DNA from: Cryptomeria japonica
Lineage: Eukaryota > Streptophyta > Pinopsida > Cupressales > Cupressaceae
Direction of reading: 5' to 3'
DNA: 64,000 nt
NCBI RefSeq assembly: GCF_030272615.1
Contig: NC_081411.1
Span: forward strand, 210,265,744 to 210,329,743
Shown: positions 12,164-23,500 of the stretch, one piece after another
Layout of the letters: every line of letters begins with the position of its first letter
Numbering within the stretch: the stretch's first letter is position 1
Program-made: the position numbers and the translations under genes
Notes under the pieces: generated by a model
The model's database searches: none
Told to the model about the DNA's origin: nothing
Seen by the model: the letters and a program-made list of their open reading frames with translations, nothing else

Positions 12164-13990
12164 TTAGTGAGTAGAAGATAGAGGTAGGACCCCTAACTTA
12201 CTTCTGAGATATTTAAAAGTGTCCTTTGGTAGTGGCTTGGTGAAGAAATTTGCTATTTGCTCCTTTGTGCTAACATATTCCAACCCCACTTTCTTCTCTT
12301 GAGCTTCTTCTCTAAGATAATGATATTTGATAGATATGTGCTTTGTCTTAGAGTGCATAACAGGATTTTTTGAAATATTAATGGCACTAGTATTGTCACA
12401 GAATATAGTTACTGGCTCAATAACTTTCTCATTTATACCTTCCAACAGTTGTTTGATCCATGCAATGTTGGTACAATTCAATGCTGTAGCAACGTATTCA
12501 GCTTCTGCTGTTGACTATGAAACACATCCTTGTTTCTTGCTAAGCCAACTCACTAGTCTTTCTCCTAAAAAGAAAGCTCCACCACTTGTGCTTTTTCTGT
12601 CATCAATGTTGCCTACCCAATCAGCATCAGTATAAACTTTTAAATCAAAATTATTTCCTTTCTGATATACTAAGCAATAATCCTCTGTGCCTTTCAAGTA
12701 TTTAAAAATTCTTTTGATTGTTGCAATATGTGTTTCCTTAGGATCTGCAGAGAATCTTGCAACTATACCTATTGCATGTGCTATGTCTGGTCTGCTATGA
12801 ACAACATATTGTAGTTTTCCAATCATGGATCGGTAGAGTGTCTCATCAACAGATGCAGATTCATCATTCTTTGATAATTTACAGTTGGTAGTCATAGGAG
12901 TACTTACTGGTTTTGAATCATCCATTCCAAATTTCTTCAAGATTTCCTTTATGTATTTGGATTGAGTAATGAAAATCTCATTTTTCATTTGCAGTATCTA
13001 TAAACCTATAAAATACTTTATCTCACCGATTAATGACATCTCAAATTCTTTGTTCATTTCATTTCCAAAGTTCTTGCATAAAGAGTCATTTCCACAAAAT
13101 ATAATATCATCAACAAATATGGCTGAGATCAGTATTCCATTTTCATCATTCTTCATGTACACGTTGTTGTTCTCATTTGTCCTTATAAAACCAATCTTAA
13201 TCAAATAAGAGTGCAATCTTTCATACCATGCTCTTGGTGCTTGTTTCAAACCATATAAAGCTTTGTTCAACTTACATACCTGATCTTTATTGTTGTCTTC
13301 AACAAATCCTTCGGGTTGCTCAATGAAAACTTCTTCTTCTAATATTCCATTCAGAAATGCAGATTTGACATCCATTTGATATACCTTGAAGTTCTTGAAA
13401 GCAACATAGGCCAACAATGTTCTTACTCCTTCAAGTCTAGAAATAGGTGCAAAAGTTTCACCATAATCAATTCCTTCTTCTTGTGCATAACCTTTGCAAA
13501 CTAATCTTGTTTTGTTTTGAATGACCTCCCCTTTTTCATTTAGCTTGTTTCTAAAAATCCACTTTGTACTGATTACATTTTTGTCCTTTAGTCTTGGGAT
13601 TAGTGTCCATGTGTCAGTCTTCTTGATTTGATCAATCTCTTCTATCATAGCATTTACCCAATCTTCACTATTAAATGCTTCTTTTACTATTCTCAGTTCA
13701 AATTCAGATATCAAACATGTGTTCTGTCTCAGTTTGTTCCTTGTCATTACTGGATCATCCTTATTTCCTATAATCTGACTTGGTGCATGATGTCTTCTAA
13801 CATACTTGGATAATACAGGCTCGGTAGGCTCTGTATGATCTTCTTCATCACTCGGTAACTAGATATTTTCTTCAACAGTTTTCTCGATAGGACTTCTCGG
13901 TTGCACATAGACAAATTCATCATAGTCTTCTAGTTCTTTGGAATTTCCTTCATCATTTCTTTCTGTAAATTCATCAATTTTCACATTTGC
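12164..13990 (-). pseudogene. Copia reverse transcriptase and RNase H of element B
   Basis: Minus-strand frame from about 13990 to 12164. RT starts near 13680 with [18 protein letters not shown], then [17 protein letters not shown], and [18 protein letters not shown]. It continues through [34 protein letters not shown] and the catalytic [11 protein letters not shown]. RNase H has TDADWVGNIDDRKSTSGGAF, AEAEYVA, FCDNTSAINISKNP and HSKTKHISIKYHYLRE. It ends in LPLSSTH at 12164. In-frame stops at about 12995, 12513 and elsewhere break it, but no frameshift does. All RT and RNase H motifs are otherwise intact, so this was a recently coding lineage. Confidence 0.9.
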
Positions 13991-14299
13991 ACTTTCTGCT
14001 ATTTTTTTAGATGATTTGATCAGACATTTAAATTATTTAGATGATTTGATAAGACTTGGTAGACCTCTTACTCTGTGCTTCTTACTTATCTTGATCAGGT
14101 TATCAAAATTTACATGACAAAACCTCTTATGCCATAGCTAGGTATCATCAATCTTTGCATGCAAACACTTATTCCGAGTTGAGTCAACGTGAAATGTATT
14201 ACCTTTTGTTTATGTCCCAGTAGCAGCTAACTTTCCATTCTTGTCATGAACTTTTACAATTCCTTTATGAAATTCTATTAGGTAACCTGTGTTGTTTAG
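13991..14299 (-). pseudogene. Element B GAG-pre-integrase remnant and integrase deletion junction
   Basis: After the protease, the frame keeps LWHKRFCHVNFDNLIKI, the His half of the integrase zinc domain, near 14130. It then jumps from VRGLPSLIKSS directly to KKIAESANVKIDEF, which normally follows the integrase core. The Cys half of the zinc domain and all three catalytic Asp/Asp/Glu residues are absent. The junction (14007-14054) carries two near-identical 18-base copies of the sequence reading TTTAGATGATTTGATMAGA. The deletion keeps the reading frame. Confidence 0.85.
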
Positions 14300-15652
14300 C
14301 TATGCTACACTCAACAAATTGTATTTCAAACCTTCAACCCAATAAACATCATTGCATCTTGCATTATCAAGAAGTGTTACAAATCCTTTACCTCTTACCA
14401 GACATGGTGCATCATTACCAAATCTAACATAGCCTCCATCATAATCTTCTAACATAACAAACTTGTGTTTATCTCCTGTCATATGATGTGAGCATCCACT
14501 ATCTTTAATCCAAGAACCATTAGTGTTTATGTGAGATATTAGGGCTTTTTCTTCATACCTTTCTTCATCTGATCCATCCTTGATAGCCACATAAACAAAT
14601 TCCTCTGTATCAGTCTCATCTGATTTATCATCATTAGATTCCTCATCAGTTATTAAGCATGTCTTTCTATCTCTTCTTTTGAAGTCTCGGTGTCCTCTGT
14701 AATAGTTATCTTTCTGTCTGTCATCTCGATAATCTCTCTTTTCAGTAAAATCTTTGTCAGGATAGTTAGAAGCCATATGTCCAATCTTATCACAATTGAA
14801 ACATTTCAAAGGTAGTTTTCGTTTATACTTACCTTTGCCTCTCGGTAACCTTTTGGCCAATAGTGCTTCAAATTCTTCTTGCTTTCTGATTTCTTCATAC
14901 AGTTTGTGTATTGCTTCCATGTTCTTCCAAAATCTTTCACTTGCTCCACTGTGATCTCCTTCAGAGTACTTATACTTTCTTTCATTGTAATCATTAGATT
15001 CATCAAGATGAAAAGAACTAAATGCAGAATCAACTTTATTTACCGAAGATCCACTATTATCAAAATTACTTAACTCAAATGCATGTAGCTTACCAATAGT
15101 AGCATCCAAAGAAACTAGCATATTAGGTACAGACCTCAATTCATTGATTGCTGAGACTTAGAATGCAGAAGCTAGTAGAAGGGTTCTTAACAACTTACTT
15201 GTTATATCTTTTTCTTCAATAGTTCTACATGCTCCTTTGATTTGATTGACAATGTCCTCTAGTCTTGTATTGTACTGAGTTATGTTCTCACGTTCATTCA
15301 TCCTCATAGATTCAAGTTGTCCTCTTAAACTATCTACCTTTTCTCTTTGAACATGTTCATCTCCTCCATATACTAATATGAGCTTATTCCACATTGCCTT
15401 TGCATCATTGTAGCCTTCTAGATCATTAAACTCTGAATCGGTCAATGCAGATGTTATTTCAATCATTGCTTGAATATGTTCTTTCTTTTCCTTTATCTCT
15501 TCCATAGTCAATGGATAGGTGCTCGGTGTGACAAAATCATTCTCTAGATAGTATATAGCATATTCTCCAACTCCTGATAGATGTAGCTTCATCCTTTTCT
15601 GCCATGTAGAGAAACTTGACTTGTTCAGCTTTGGTGCATCCCTCTTATACAT
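14300..15652 (-). pseudogene. Copia gag and protease of element B
   Basis: Minus-strand frame from ATG 15652. Gag has LNKSSFSTWQKRMKLHL at its start, KAMWNKLILVYGGDEHVQ and LRGQLESMRM in the capsid, a stop at 15158, then a continuation to a zinc knuckle CFNCDKIGHMASNY near 14790. The last knuckle Cys is changed to Tyr, so metal binding would be lost. A long acidic/basic linker leads to the protease site WIKDSGCSHHMTGD near 14500, with the catalytic Asp kept, and on to VEGLKYNLLSVA. A stop at 14300 follows. Gag and protease share one frame with the downstream RT. Confidence 0.9.
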
Positions 15653-15702
15653 CTCTGGATCTTTAACTCAAGTGCCTTTAAACTTTCCTTTTGGAGTCCA
15701 AA

Positions 15703-15714
15703 GCTCTGATACCA
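15703..15714 (-). other. Primer-binding site of element B
   Basis: The minus strand reads TGGTATCAGAGC, the initiator tRNA-Met site, two bases from the LTR end at 15717. Confidence 0.9.
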
Positions 15715-15716
15715 AT

Positions 15717-17263
15717 TGATAATTCTAATACTTAATATAAGTACAGATCCAATAGCCAACAAGATGAGAGGGGGGGGCGAATCATACAAACTTAATCATC
15801 CATAAAAACATCAGATTCAACCTCGGTAACATATATATCAGTCATATAACCAAAACTGTCAAACATGCAAACTCAAAAGCATATGAACAATATAAACCTC
15901 ATAACACCAAATTTAACGTGGAAACCCAAATAGGGAAAAACCATTGTGGGATTTCAAACCCACTAAGAAATATACTCTTCTAGAGTATGCTCGGTTAAAA
16001 GAAAATCCTGTTAAAGATTACAAACACATTGCTAGATGTGACCCGGTTAAGGGATTTCCCTCAGATCTATTAGGATCTTCACTTTGTTAGAAGTGATCTT
16101 GTCAAAGGATTTCAAACACTCAATCAGAATGTCACCTTTCTAGAGGATTTACATATAAGACTATTAAGTCCACTCGGTTAAGAGATTTTCTGTCACTTTC
16201 ACAAAATAATAGTAATAAAAATCTATCTGCAACTTCACATCTAAAATGCTAAAGCAGATTCTTATTTGTTCAATACAATTTAGACATAGAACTAATCTTG
16301 TCTATCTGCTGGGCTTCTATACTTTGTTATTCTAATAGGTCTTCAAGCTTCTGTGCTCGGTAATCACTATGTAGCATCCCTGTGCATACCCTTGCCCACA
16401 TACATTGTTTATCAACAATTTCCTATTTATAAACAATTAGGTAACCGCTTAATCTCCTTGATCACATTTCCCATGATCAATCATAGCCATCAGATCTTCA
16501 AACTTGTCAAGGTTCAATGCATCTTTCAATCTGAAAATGTTTTACCCCACCTTAGTACTTGCATAATAGTCTTGGAACTTGTGCCAGGGTATTGCGGTTC
16601 AATCTAAGCTGTAGATCTTCATGCCAACTTTCCATTGCCTTAGATTCATTAACAAACTTCTTCCATGGCTTACCAATCATTGATTTGCTCCAGCTCATTA
16701 GCTTCTTTCATTAAATACTGCATGCAAACATTTAATGCATTCTATTATAGTTCGGTTACAACTCGATAACAACTCGGTGAATACTAAACTTCACTCAGTA
16801 GACATTCCGCCTTCATTAACCGATAGCGATAACCTTAGGGTTTATCGACTAGGTTCCTTAGGGTTTACCGACTAGGTTCTTTGCTTGATAAAATAGTATA
16901 CTATTAACCTTTACATTTTACAACATATGTATGATGTTAAAACAATCTAAAACATCATGATCTTATCATTCTCTGACTCGGTAGTTGTTGCCCTTTGAAT
17001 ACCTTATTCATCCCTTTATTCATCATATTCTTTCCTGTGTCTTTTACTGACTTCTTTATAATCTTCATATCATACTTCTAAAGATATGGCAACATCATAC
17101 TAAATTAGAAAATCACTTTCTTGACATCAATGACAAAATAATAATATCAAGATAGTAAAACATCTTTAATTAGTTATATCCATAATCATCAACAACCTTC
17201 TCAATATCCTTATTGAAATGCTAACAATCTTTCATTGTCTGTTATAATGCAATATTGCCAATA
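15717..17263 (-). repeat. 5' LTR of element B (1547 bp)
   Basis: It pairs with 10266-11735. It is about 77 bases longer, because of an extra block at about 16131-16190 and a local tandem duplication near 16835-16880. It ends ATTGCCAATA at 17263 where the other copy ends ATTGCCAACA, one base of terminal decay. Confidence 0.95.
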
Positions 17264-17268
17264 GCTTG

Positions 17269-17650
17269 TAGTGGGGTCTAACATGTATTACATTATAGAG
17301 TTAAAACAATAGTTAACAAAATCATTTTCTATGAAGGATTTGGGGAGAGAAAAATAAATCCTTGGTATAAAAATTTGCATAGACAGGCAGGACAAAATAT
17401 TGACGCTATCCCTGGCTAATTATGTTGAAAAGGTGTTGTAGAGATTCCATATGCAGAATGCAAAAGATGTGGGCACACCTTTGCCTAGTCATTTTAAACT
17501 GACTAAGGATATGTGTCCAAGGACACAATAGGAGTAAGACAAAATGCCCAAGGTACCATATGCTTCACCTACAGGAAGTTTAATGTATGTCATGGTATAC
17601 ACAAGGCCAAATATTACACATGTTGTTGGAGTTGTAAGTAGTTATATGAG
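17269..17650 (+). pseudogene. Copia RT of element A, part 2
   Basis: The frame resumes directly after the duplicated gcttg with VGSNMYYIIELKQ, then FSMKDLG, QILGI, ILTLSLANYVEKVLQRFHM, PSHFKLTKD and ASPTGSLMYVMVYTRPNI, and ends in GVVSSYMS. This is the C-terminal half of copia RT. It stops at the atgag duplication where element C begins (17646-17650). Only a few stops interrupt it. Confidence 0.9.
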
Positions 17651-18407
17651 TGTAGACACCTAAAATTGTCCAGTCTAATTAAATAAATATATTTATTTAA
17701 TTAATTATTTTAAGCCTAATACTTCTATTAATTAAATAAATCTTTATTTATTTAATTAATTCATTTATCCTCTTCTATCCTTATTTCTCATTTAAATAAA
17801 TACTTTTATTTATTTAAATTATCCTTTTCCTAAATTAAATAAATATCTTATTTATTTAATTATCCCACTTCCTCTATTAATTAAATAAATATTTATTTAT
17901 TTAATTATCTCATTCATCTCTTAATTCCTACACCACCTACCCTCTCATTATTTTCTTATTTCCTCTACCTACCCTTTAATCATAGCCAACTATTTATCTT
18001 TTACACCTCTCAATCTTATCCCTCCATTTCATATAGTGTCTTCTATATAAGGAGATGCTTCCTTCATTATCAACCTTGATCAGTTGACTACTCGACTACA
18101 TTACACTTTCGAACTTGCATATGCAATCAAGCCTACTTGCAACCACATTTCCACTCTTTGTTGAGATCTTCTGCACATATAAAATCTGAGAGCAAATATA
18201 TCAAGCAAAATCAATGGAGATAGGAAGAATGGAGATGGAAACCCTATAGGACATGTGATGGTATAATCTTTGTGATTTCATTTGATTTGCATTGTCTTAG
18301 GTAATCTTCATATGTTATGGTGGATCCTTGTTGTTGTTAGGCTAGGGTTTTTGTGGTTGAATTCATTTAGTCTTTCAATATTGTTGTATCCATTTTCACC
18401 ATATACA
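17651..18407 (+). repeat. 5' LTR of element C (757 bp)
   Basis: It starts TGTAGACACCTAAAATTG and ends TTCACCATATACA, and pairs with 34096-34830. The first 280 bases are a run of imperfect AT-rich palindromes (TTAATTAAATAAAT paired with ATTTATTTAATTAA), about five hairpins. The two LTRs differ in the number and order of these hairpin units. Confidence 0.95.
18044..18052 (+). promoter_or_regulatory. TATA box of element C 5' LTR
   Basis: TATATAAGG lies in the middle of the LTR and is also present in the 3' LTR at about 34467. Transcription would be expected to start about 30 bases downstream. Inferred from sequence only. Confidence 0.6.
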
Positions 18408-20551
18408 TTTTAGCACGCCCGATGGGACTCTTGTCCCCTTTGTATTTAACATCTTTTGTTGTATATTTTGTGCTTTTGAAGTTGCAGATCTAACATTTTA
18501 GACAACATTTGGATATTTTTTATGTCTGTGCACTTTCAGATCCTGCTTTTGATTTTCTGTCGCGTCTGTGACATCTATAATCGCGTTTGCATCTTCGACA
18601 TTATTTCAAATTTTTTGTAGATTGCAGGATCACGTCATGTTCCCAAATCTCATCTGTGAACCTTTGAGCCACATCTGTGTTTCCAATAGTATTTTTATTT
18701 TCCAAATTGCAAGCTTTCATTATAGGCGCATCTGTGGGCAATTTAATCGTGTATGTGAGATCTAATCGCATTTGTGATCATTTTAATCACGTCTGTGTCT
18801 TGTAGGATTTTATGTTTTATATTTTTTTTTGCATAAATGTGTCTGTGAGTTGTTAAAACGCATCTGTGTTATGGAATTGTATATGTGTAGGGTAAAATTG
18901 CGTCTATGTAGGGTAAAATCGCGTCTATGTTTTGAAAAATAAAAAATTCCTGAATTAAGGTTTTCATTTTTTGCCATTTTGTCTTGCATTTAATATTTCA
19001 GATCAAGTTTATATTGAGTTAACATTTTTAGATCTAGCTAACTAAATTGGTGCAACTTGTCTTGAAAGCAAAATTGTTTTGTCGAAGGCCCCTATTTCAC
19101 AAAGTCTTTTGGATCTAAAATTTACCTAACTTATGTGCTTGTAGGAAGGGGTGATCATTTGAAACAATCCAAACTACTAACAGATCTTTGTTGCAGGACC
19201 TTGGCAAGGGTTTTGATCTATATTATATGCCTTGTTTTCATACACTAGCAAACACTTCAATTGGTGGACTAAAATTGAACCAGTGTCATTTGTGTCTTGA
19301 GCAATAGGCTCTTTTTGTTTAATCTCTAGAGGGCCTCTCTCCCCATGTGGTCATTAGGACTACTAGTGAGGAGAGAATGACCCAAGTGGTAGTGATGAAA
19401 ACCCACCTCTTCTGAACCACTATAAACAACTGTATTCATGGTGAAAACTATGGATAACATGTACTGATTAGTTCATACCGATACTATGTCTCCCCATAAA
19501 CCCGTTTGATCAAATTTATTTGATCAGTTGCAGGGCGTAACCCCTACTGGTTGGGAGCCTTCTGTATTTACAGAGTTGAAAGTGCCACATGTATGGCCAT
19601 AGGAGTGGATACCCTTACTAGTACCTTTTTGTTTTAGAAGCCAAAATCCTTCTAGTTGTTGGGTCAGGAGGTCGGACCTCTGGAGCAACCCACACACATA
19701 CAGTTCTTAGTAGAGATACAAAGTTCACCACAGGGATTTTTTGTGGCGATTGATGCTTAGCTTCCCTGAGAAGTGAGTGTTGAGGGTGGAGCCAGTGGGA
19801 TCAAGCATCTAAGTATCAAATCTGAATAGCGTAGCCTCAGGGGAAACCCCATGTGGGATCAACAACTATTGTTCTGGCCAACCATAAGAATTGTGCTTGT
19901 CTTATTTTGAACAATCAAACATTAAAGACCAAACATCAAAATATTGTGTCTTTTGTGTCTTCAAGTGCATGCAAAAACACTTTTACATCAAACAACACAC
20001 TTTTCTTTGAGTCATTTTGAGTCTAAACACTTGCAAACATTGAGTCCTCATCAACATTGTGTCCTGTTGTCATGAAAAATAGTTGAAACATTTAGATTTG
20101 GTCACAAAAAAACAACTTTACAGATTGGAAAAATTGCACTCAGATTTGAGAAACATGTCTGTCTCTGAGAGAGTCATGTATGTGTCATATAACCACATCT
20201 ATGAACGGCAGAAACGCGTCTGTGTTGTCTTGAGCAACATTACATTTATAAACTCTTAGAAACACATATGTGTTTGACATAACAACGTTCATGTCAGGAA
20301 ATCACGTTTGTGAAGTATACAGGTACGTCTATGTTTAGAATTGAAAAAACTTTTACAGCCAAGCAAACAAAAAAAAATTAGTTTCAGACTTCTTGAGCCT
20401 CCTAGGTTATTTCTCCAGGATTTCATCTAGCAGTCAACCTATCTTTGGGTCTCACAAAGTCCATCATTGCTTTACACCTTACATTACATTCACATTTGTC
20501 TAAACTTGAGTCAAAAGGCAACTTTCTTGTCCTCATCATACTTTTTCAACA
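18408..20551 (+). other. Element C 5' leader with GCGTCTGTG-like motif field
   Basis: No reading frame is supported. At 18541-18950 and again at 20110-20340 a degenerate motif of 10-13 bases (core GCGTCTGTGTT, with variants GCATCTGTG, ACGTCTATG, CGTTTGTGA) recurs roughly every 20-40 bases on the plus strand. The stretch between (18950-20110) has no clear repeat or coding signal. The leader is interrupted at 20551 by the 4.2-kb insertion and continues at 24746. Confidence 0.7.
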
Positions 20552-23500
20552 TGTAATGCCCCGCCAGGAAACCCCGAAGGGATTAAGCCAAAACACAAGA
20601 ATAGAGTGCAATTTTTTATTTTTTTTAAAGTTACAACACATAAGATGCAACAAGATATCAAAGATTCAGATTACATAGCAAAAGACAACAACTAACTCCT
20701 AAAGAGTTTCCCAACGAGATTACTTAAATTTTACAATTCACTTAACTCACACAATTAACCCAATAAGCTAATTATCTAAACAACGAGATAATTCTTAATC
20801 AGGATAATTTCTTTCAAAGGATGGAAATATAAATCACAAGCAAGATTTCATCATTAAGATCCATTCATGATTCTCATTCAAGCTTTTCATTTAAAATTAC
20901 AAACCATACATCTAACATTTTCTAATACACTAGGATTTCATCATAACATAAGAGATCTTTCCAAGCATATTTAAATTTCTTAACAACAACTGAATATAAT
21001 TCATTACTCTAAGATACATTATTCCATATACCAACTTATTGCATTAAAAGGACGATTACACACATACATTTACGATAAATCGCATCCCAACCAATTATGC
21101 ATTCGAACAACATGGCATTCAAGATAGAATTGAATATAAGCATTTAAAGTTAATTCCAATTATCCACTTAACCATTCCAACATAAGTTAATCATACATGA
21201 TAAAGCTGAATAGAGGAAACATAAGAGAATACATCACATAACACCATAATGATCTCGGAGTTCACCCCTAAAGGGCTACATCTCCGGGTCTGCGCAACTG
21301 CAAGACCCCTCTGATAATTAATAAAGTTAAGAGTACAAGAGGTTACACTATACAATCCAGCCATCAAGGCAATACATAAACAATATACAAACGACCGCAT
21401 CGGTCCAGAAATACATAAACGATCCTTACAAGGAACAGGATCTAGCTGAACATAATCAAGTTAATACAAAGGTCCAGAAGAGCATCCATAAAACTGAGCC
21501 ATCACCACCCAAGGTCTAACAAGAAACTGACACTCACAAGGGCAGCAACAAAGGACGACTCACACAGGTACTCAAAAACAAGACAAAATGACAACACCCT
21601 AGCGAATGTAGGGACAAGTGTCATCACACAAACTGGTATGGATACCATGGCAAGTCTTCATAGGTCCCGGCCCATACACTGGTAACCCTGGCAACCTAAT
21701 CCGAACTTCCGGCCCATCCAAGCCTCATGTGGACCCACACATCCTCTCGTGAAGACAAGGAAGGTGGTTTGCCATTTCAGGCCTTCTCACAGCATGTCGA
21801 GTCTATGCTAGCACTCGTCCCATGTGTGAGGCACATTATCTTATTTATAAATTATTTTCTATTCTACTTAGGTTATCACTTATTAGACTCACTTTTGACG
21901 GGTTACCCAGCAGCCACTTTGGGCGCGGCCCCCAATCGAAAGCCACTTTCCCATACGACACTAGACTAAACTCAGACGAACTCAAAACCAAGGAATACAC
22001 ATGGTCAGACGAACGGAGTTCAAGAAGGAAAAACAATCATCTGGTCAAATACGACTCAAGGATGAACACTTACTGACGGTACTCTAACTAGAGACCTGAC
22101 AACTAAGGTCAACCAGGAATCATTATTCGACTCACTCAAAGAGGATATGATTAAAACGACACTACCACAATACAATCGTCAACTCAAAATCGAGGACTGA
22201 AACAGGAACACCAAATCATCCATACGACAGGGTCCTTTTAAACAAAGCAAAACATGCCATTTCATAATTAAAGCGAATACAATAATTAAACTCGCAAGAC
22301 AACAATCAGAAAAGACAATATTCCTCAAATTGATTTAAACATTACAAGGCGATCAAGTTTTCTACAAGATCCAAATCAGATTACAGTTATCTACCTCAAC
22401 TGGGGATAAGTTGTTCTTGGTTTTCTAACTCCTAAGGTTCAAGCATTGAATAGGAGAATAAGCCATAATGAGTTTTTAAACCATTTCATAATAATAAAAT
22501 TCAGACAACCGATTAATTATAAAAAGAGCGTCTAAAAGAAGATAATCATTTCCAAAAGCATATCGTTAAAATTTCTAATGCCCAATGGCTAATATTTCAC
22601 TACTTACAATTACTCAAATGATATGTTCTACGATAAAATTTTTAACATCATCAATCAGAATGATATCACTGATGTTCAGTTGCAAAAATTCACAGTTTTA
22701 GAATTTAATTAAAAGGAGGCATCAATCACGAAAAGAAGTTGAATAATGCTTAATCCCTAAACTCCATTTTAAAATTACTCAATCCCAATTTAACATTTAT
22801 CATTCCTATGCCCCTTAATCAAATTACGCAACTAATTATACTTAACATTAAAACAACTCTCATTTAAATGATATAAATATCATATGTTTTTTTTTTTTTA
22901 ATACTAAAAATTACATTGAAAACGCATTTAAAACATCGTTTAAAACAAACTACGTTTAAACAAAAAAAAATGCATTTAAATAAAACTAAGTTCTACAACC
23001 AAGAAGCACGCGTTTGAAAATGTGGCTAGGGTTAGGGCTTCGCGCAGGGGGGCCCGTGGGTGGCGCCACTGCGGTGCCCGCAGGCTCAGCGGTGCCCTAC
23101 GGCCACCGCGGACCTGCGGACCTGCGGCCACCGCAGTGCTGCGGCCCAAGCCTTTAGCACCAGCGAGCGGGGGAGTTAACAGTTGGAGCGAGCGGTAGAA
23201 AGGGGAGATGTGCGTAGGGAGGGGAGGAGGAGCGGGGGAGCTCCTCCGCTCCCCGCCCTCCAACCCCAAACAATGGTTTTTTTTTTTTTTAAAACAAAAC
23301 TCCAAACACCCAGTTCGCCCCAAAACAAATAAAACGCACAGTCCATAAAAACCAATACGTTTTAAATTTTAATTCAAACACACAGTTCGGTTTACATTCC
23401 CAGAATGAAATTTGATAAAAACGAACTTGATTAAAACGCCCAGGTTCGTTCCCCATTTAAAAATAACAACGCACAGTTCGTAAAAAGAACAAAATACGTT

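Larger units (their letters stand above)
10266..17263 (-). mobile_element. Ty1/copia element B, minus strand, complete with LTRs
   Basis: The termini are two direct repeats (10266-11735 and 15717-17263). The insert is flanked by the 5-bp duplication gcttg at 10261-10265 and 17264-17268. Primer site, polypurine tract, gag-pol frame and both LTRs are present, read right to left. The coding region is a single frame of 3489 bases (15652 to 12164). It is broken only by stops, and the integrase core is missing. It is inserted in the YVDD box of element A. Confidence 0.95.

Noticed and set aside
17690-17930. Regularly repeated palindromes as a CRISPR-like array
   Set aside because: Units are AT-only hairpins without constant repeat and unique spacer structure, they lie in an LTR, and the genome is plant.
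22976-23323. Minus-strand open frame of 115 codons over the GC island
   Set aside because: The composition is driven by GC-rich repeats and a poly-Lys run from an A/T tract. No domain is seen, and it sits inside a solo-LTR-like insertion.
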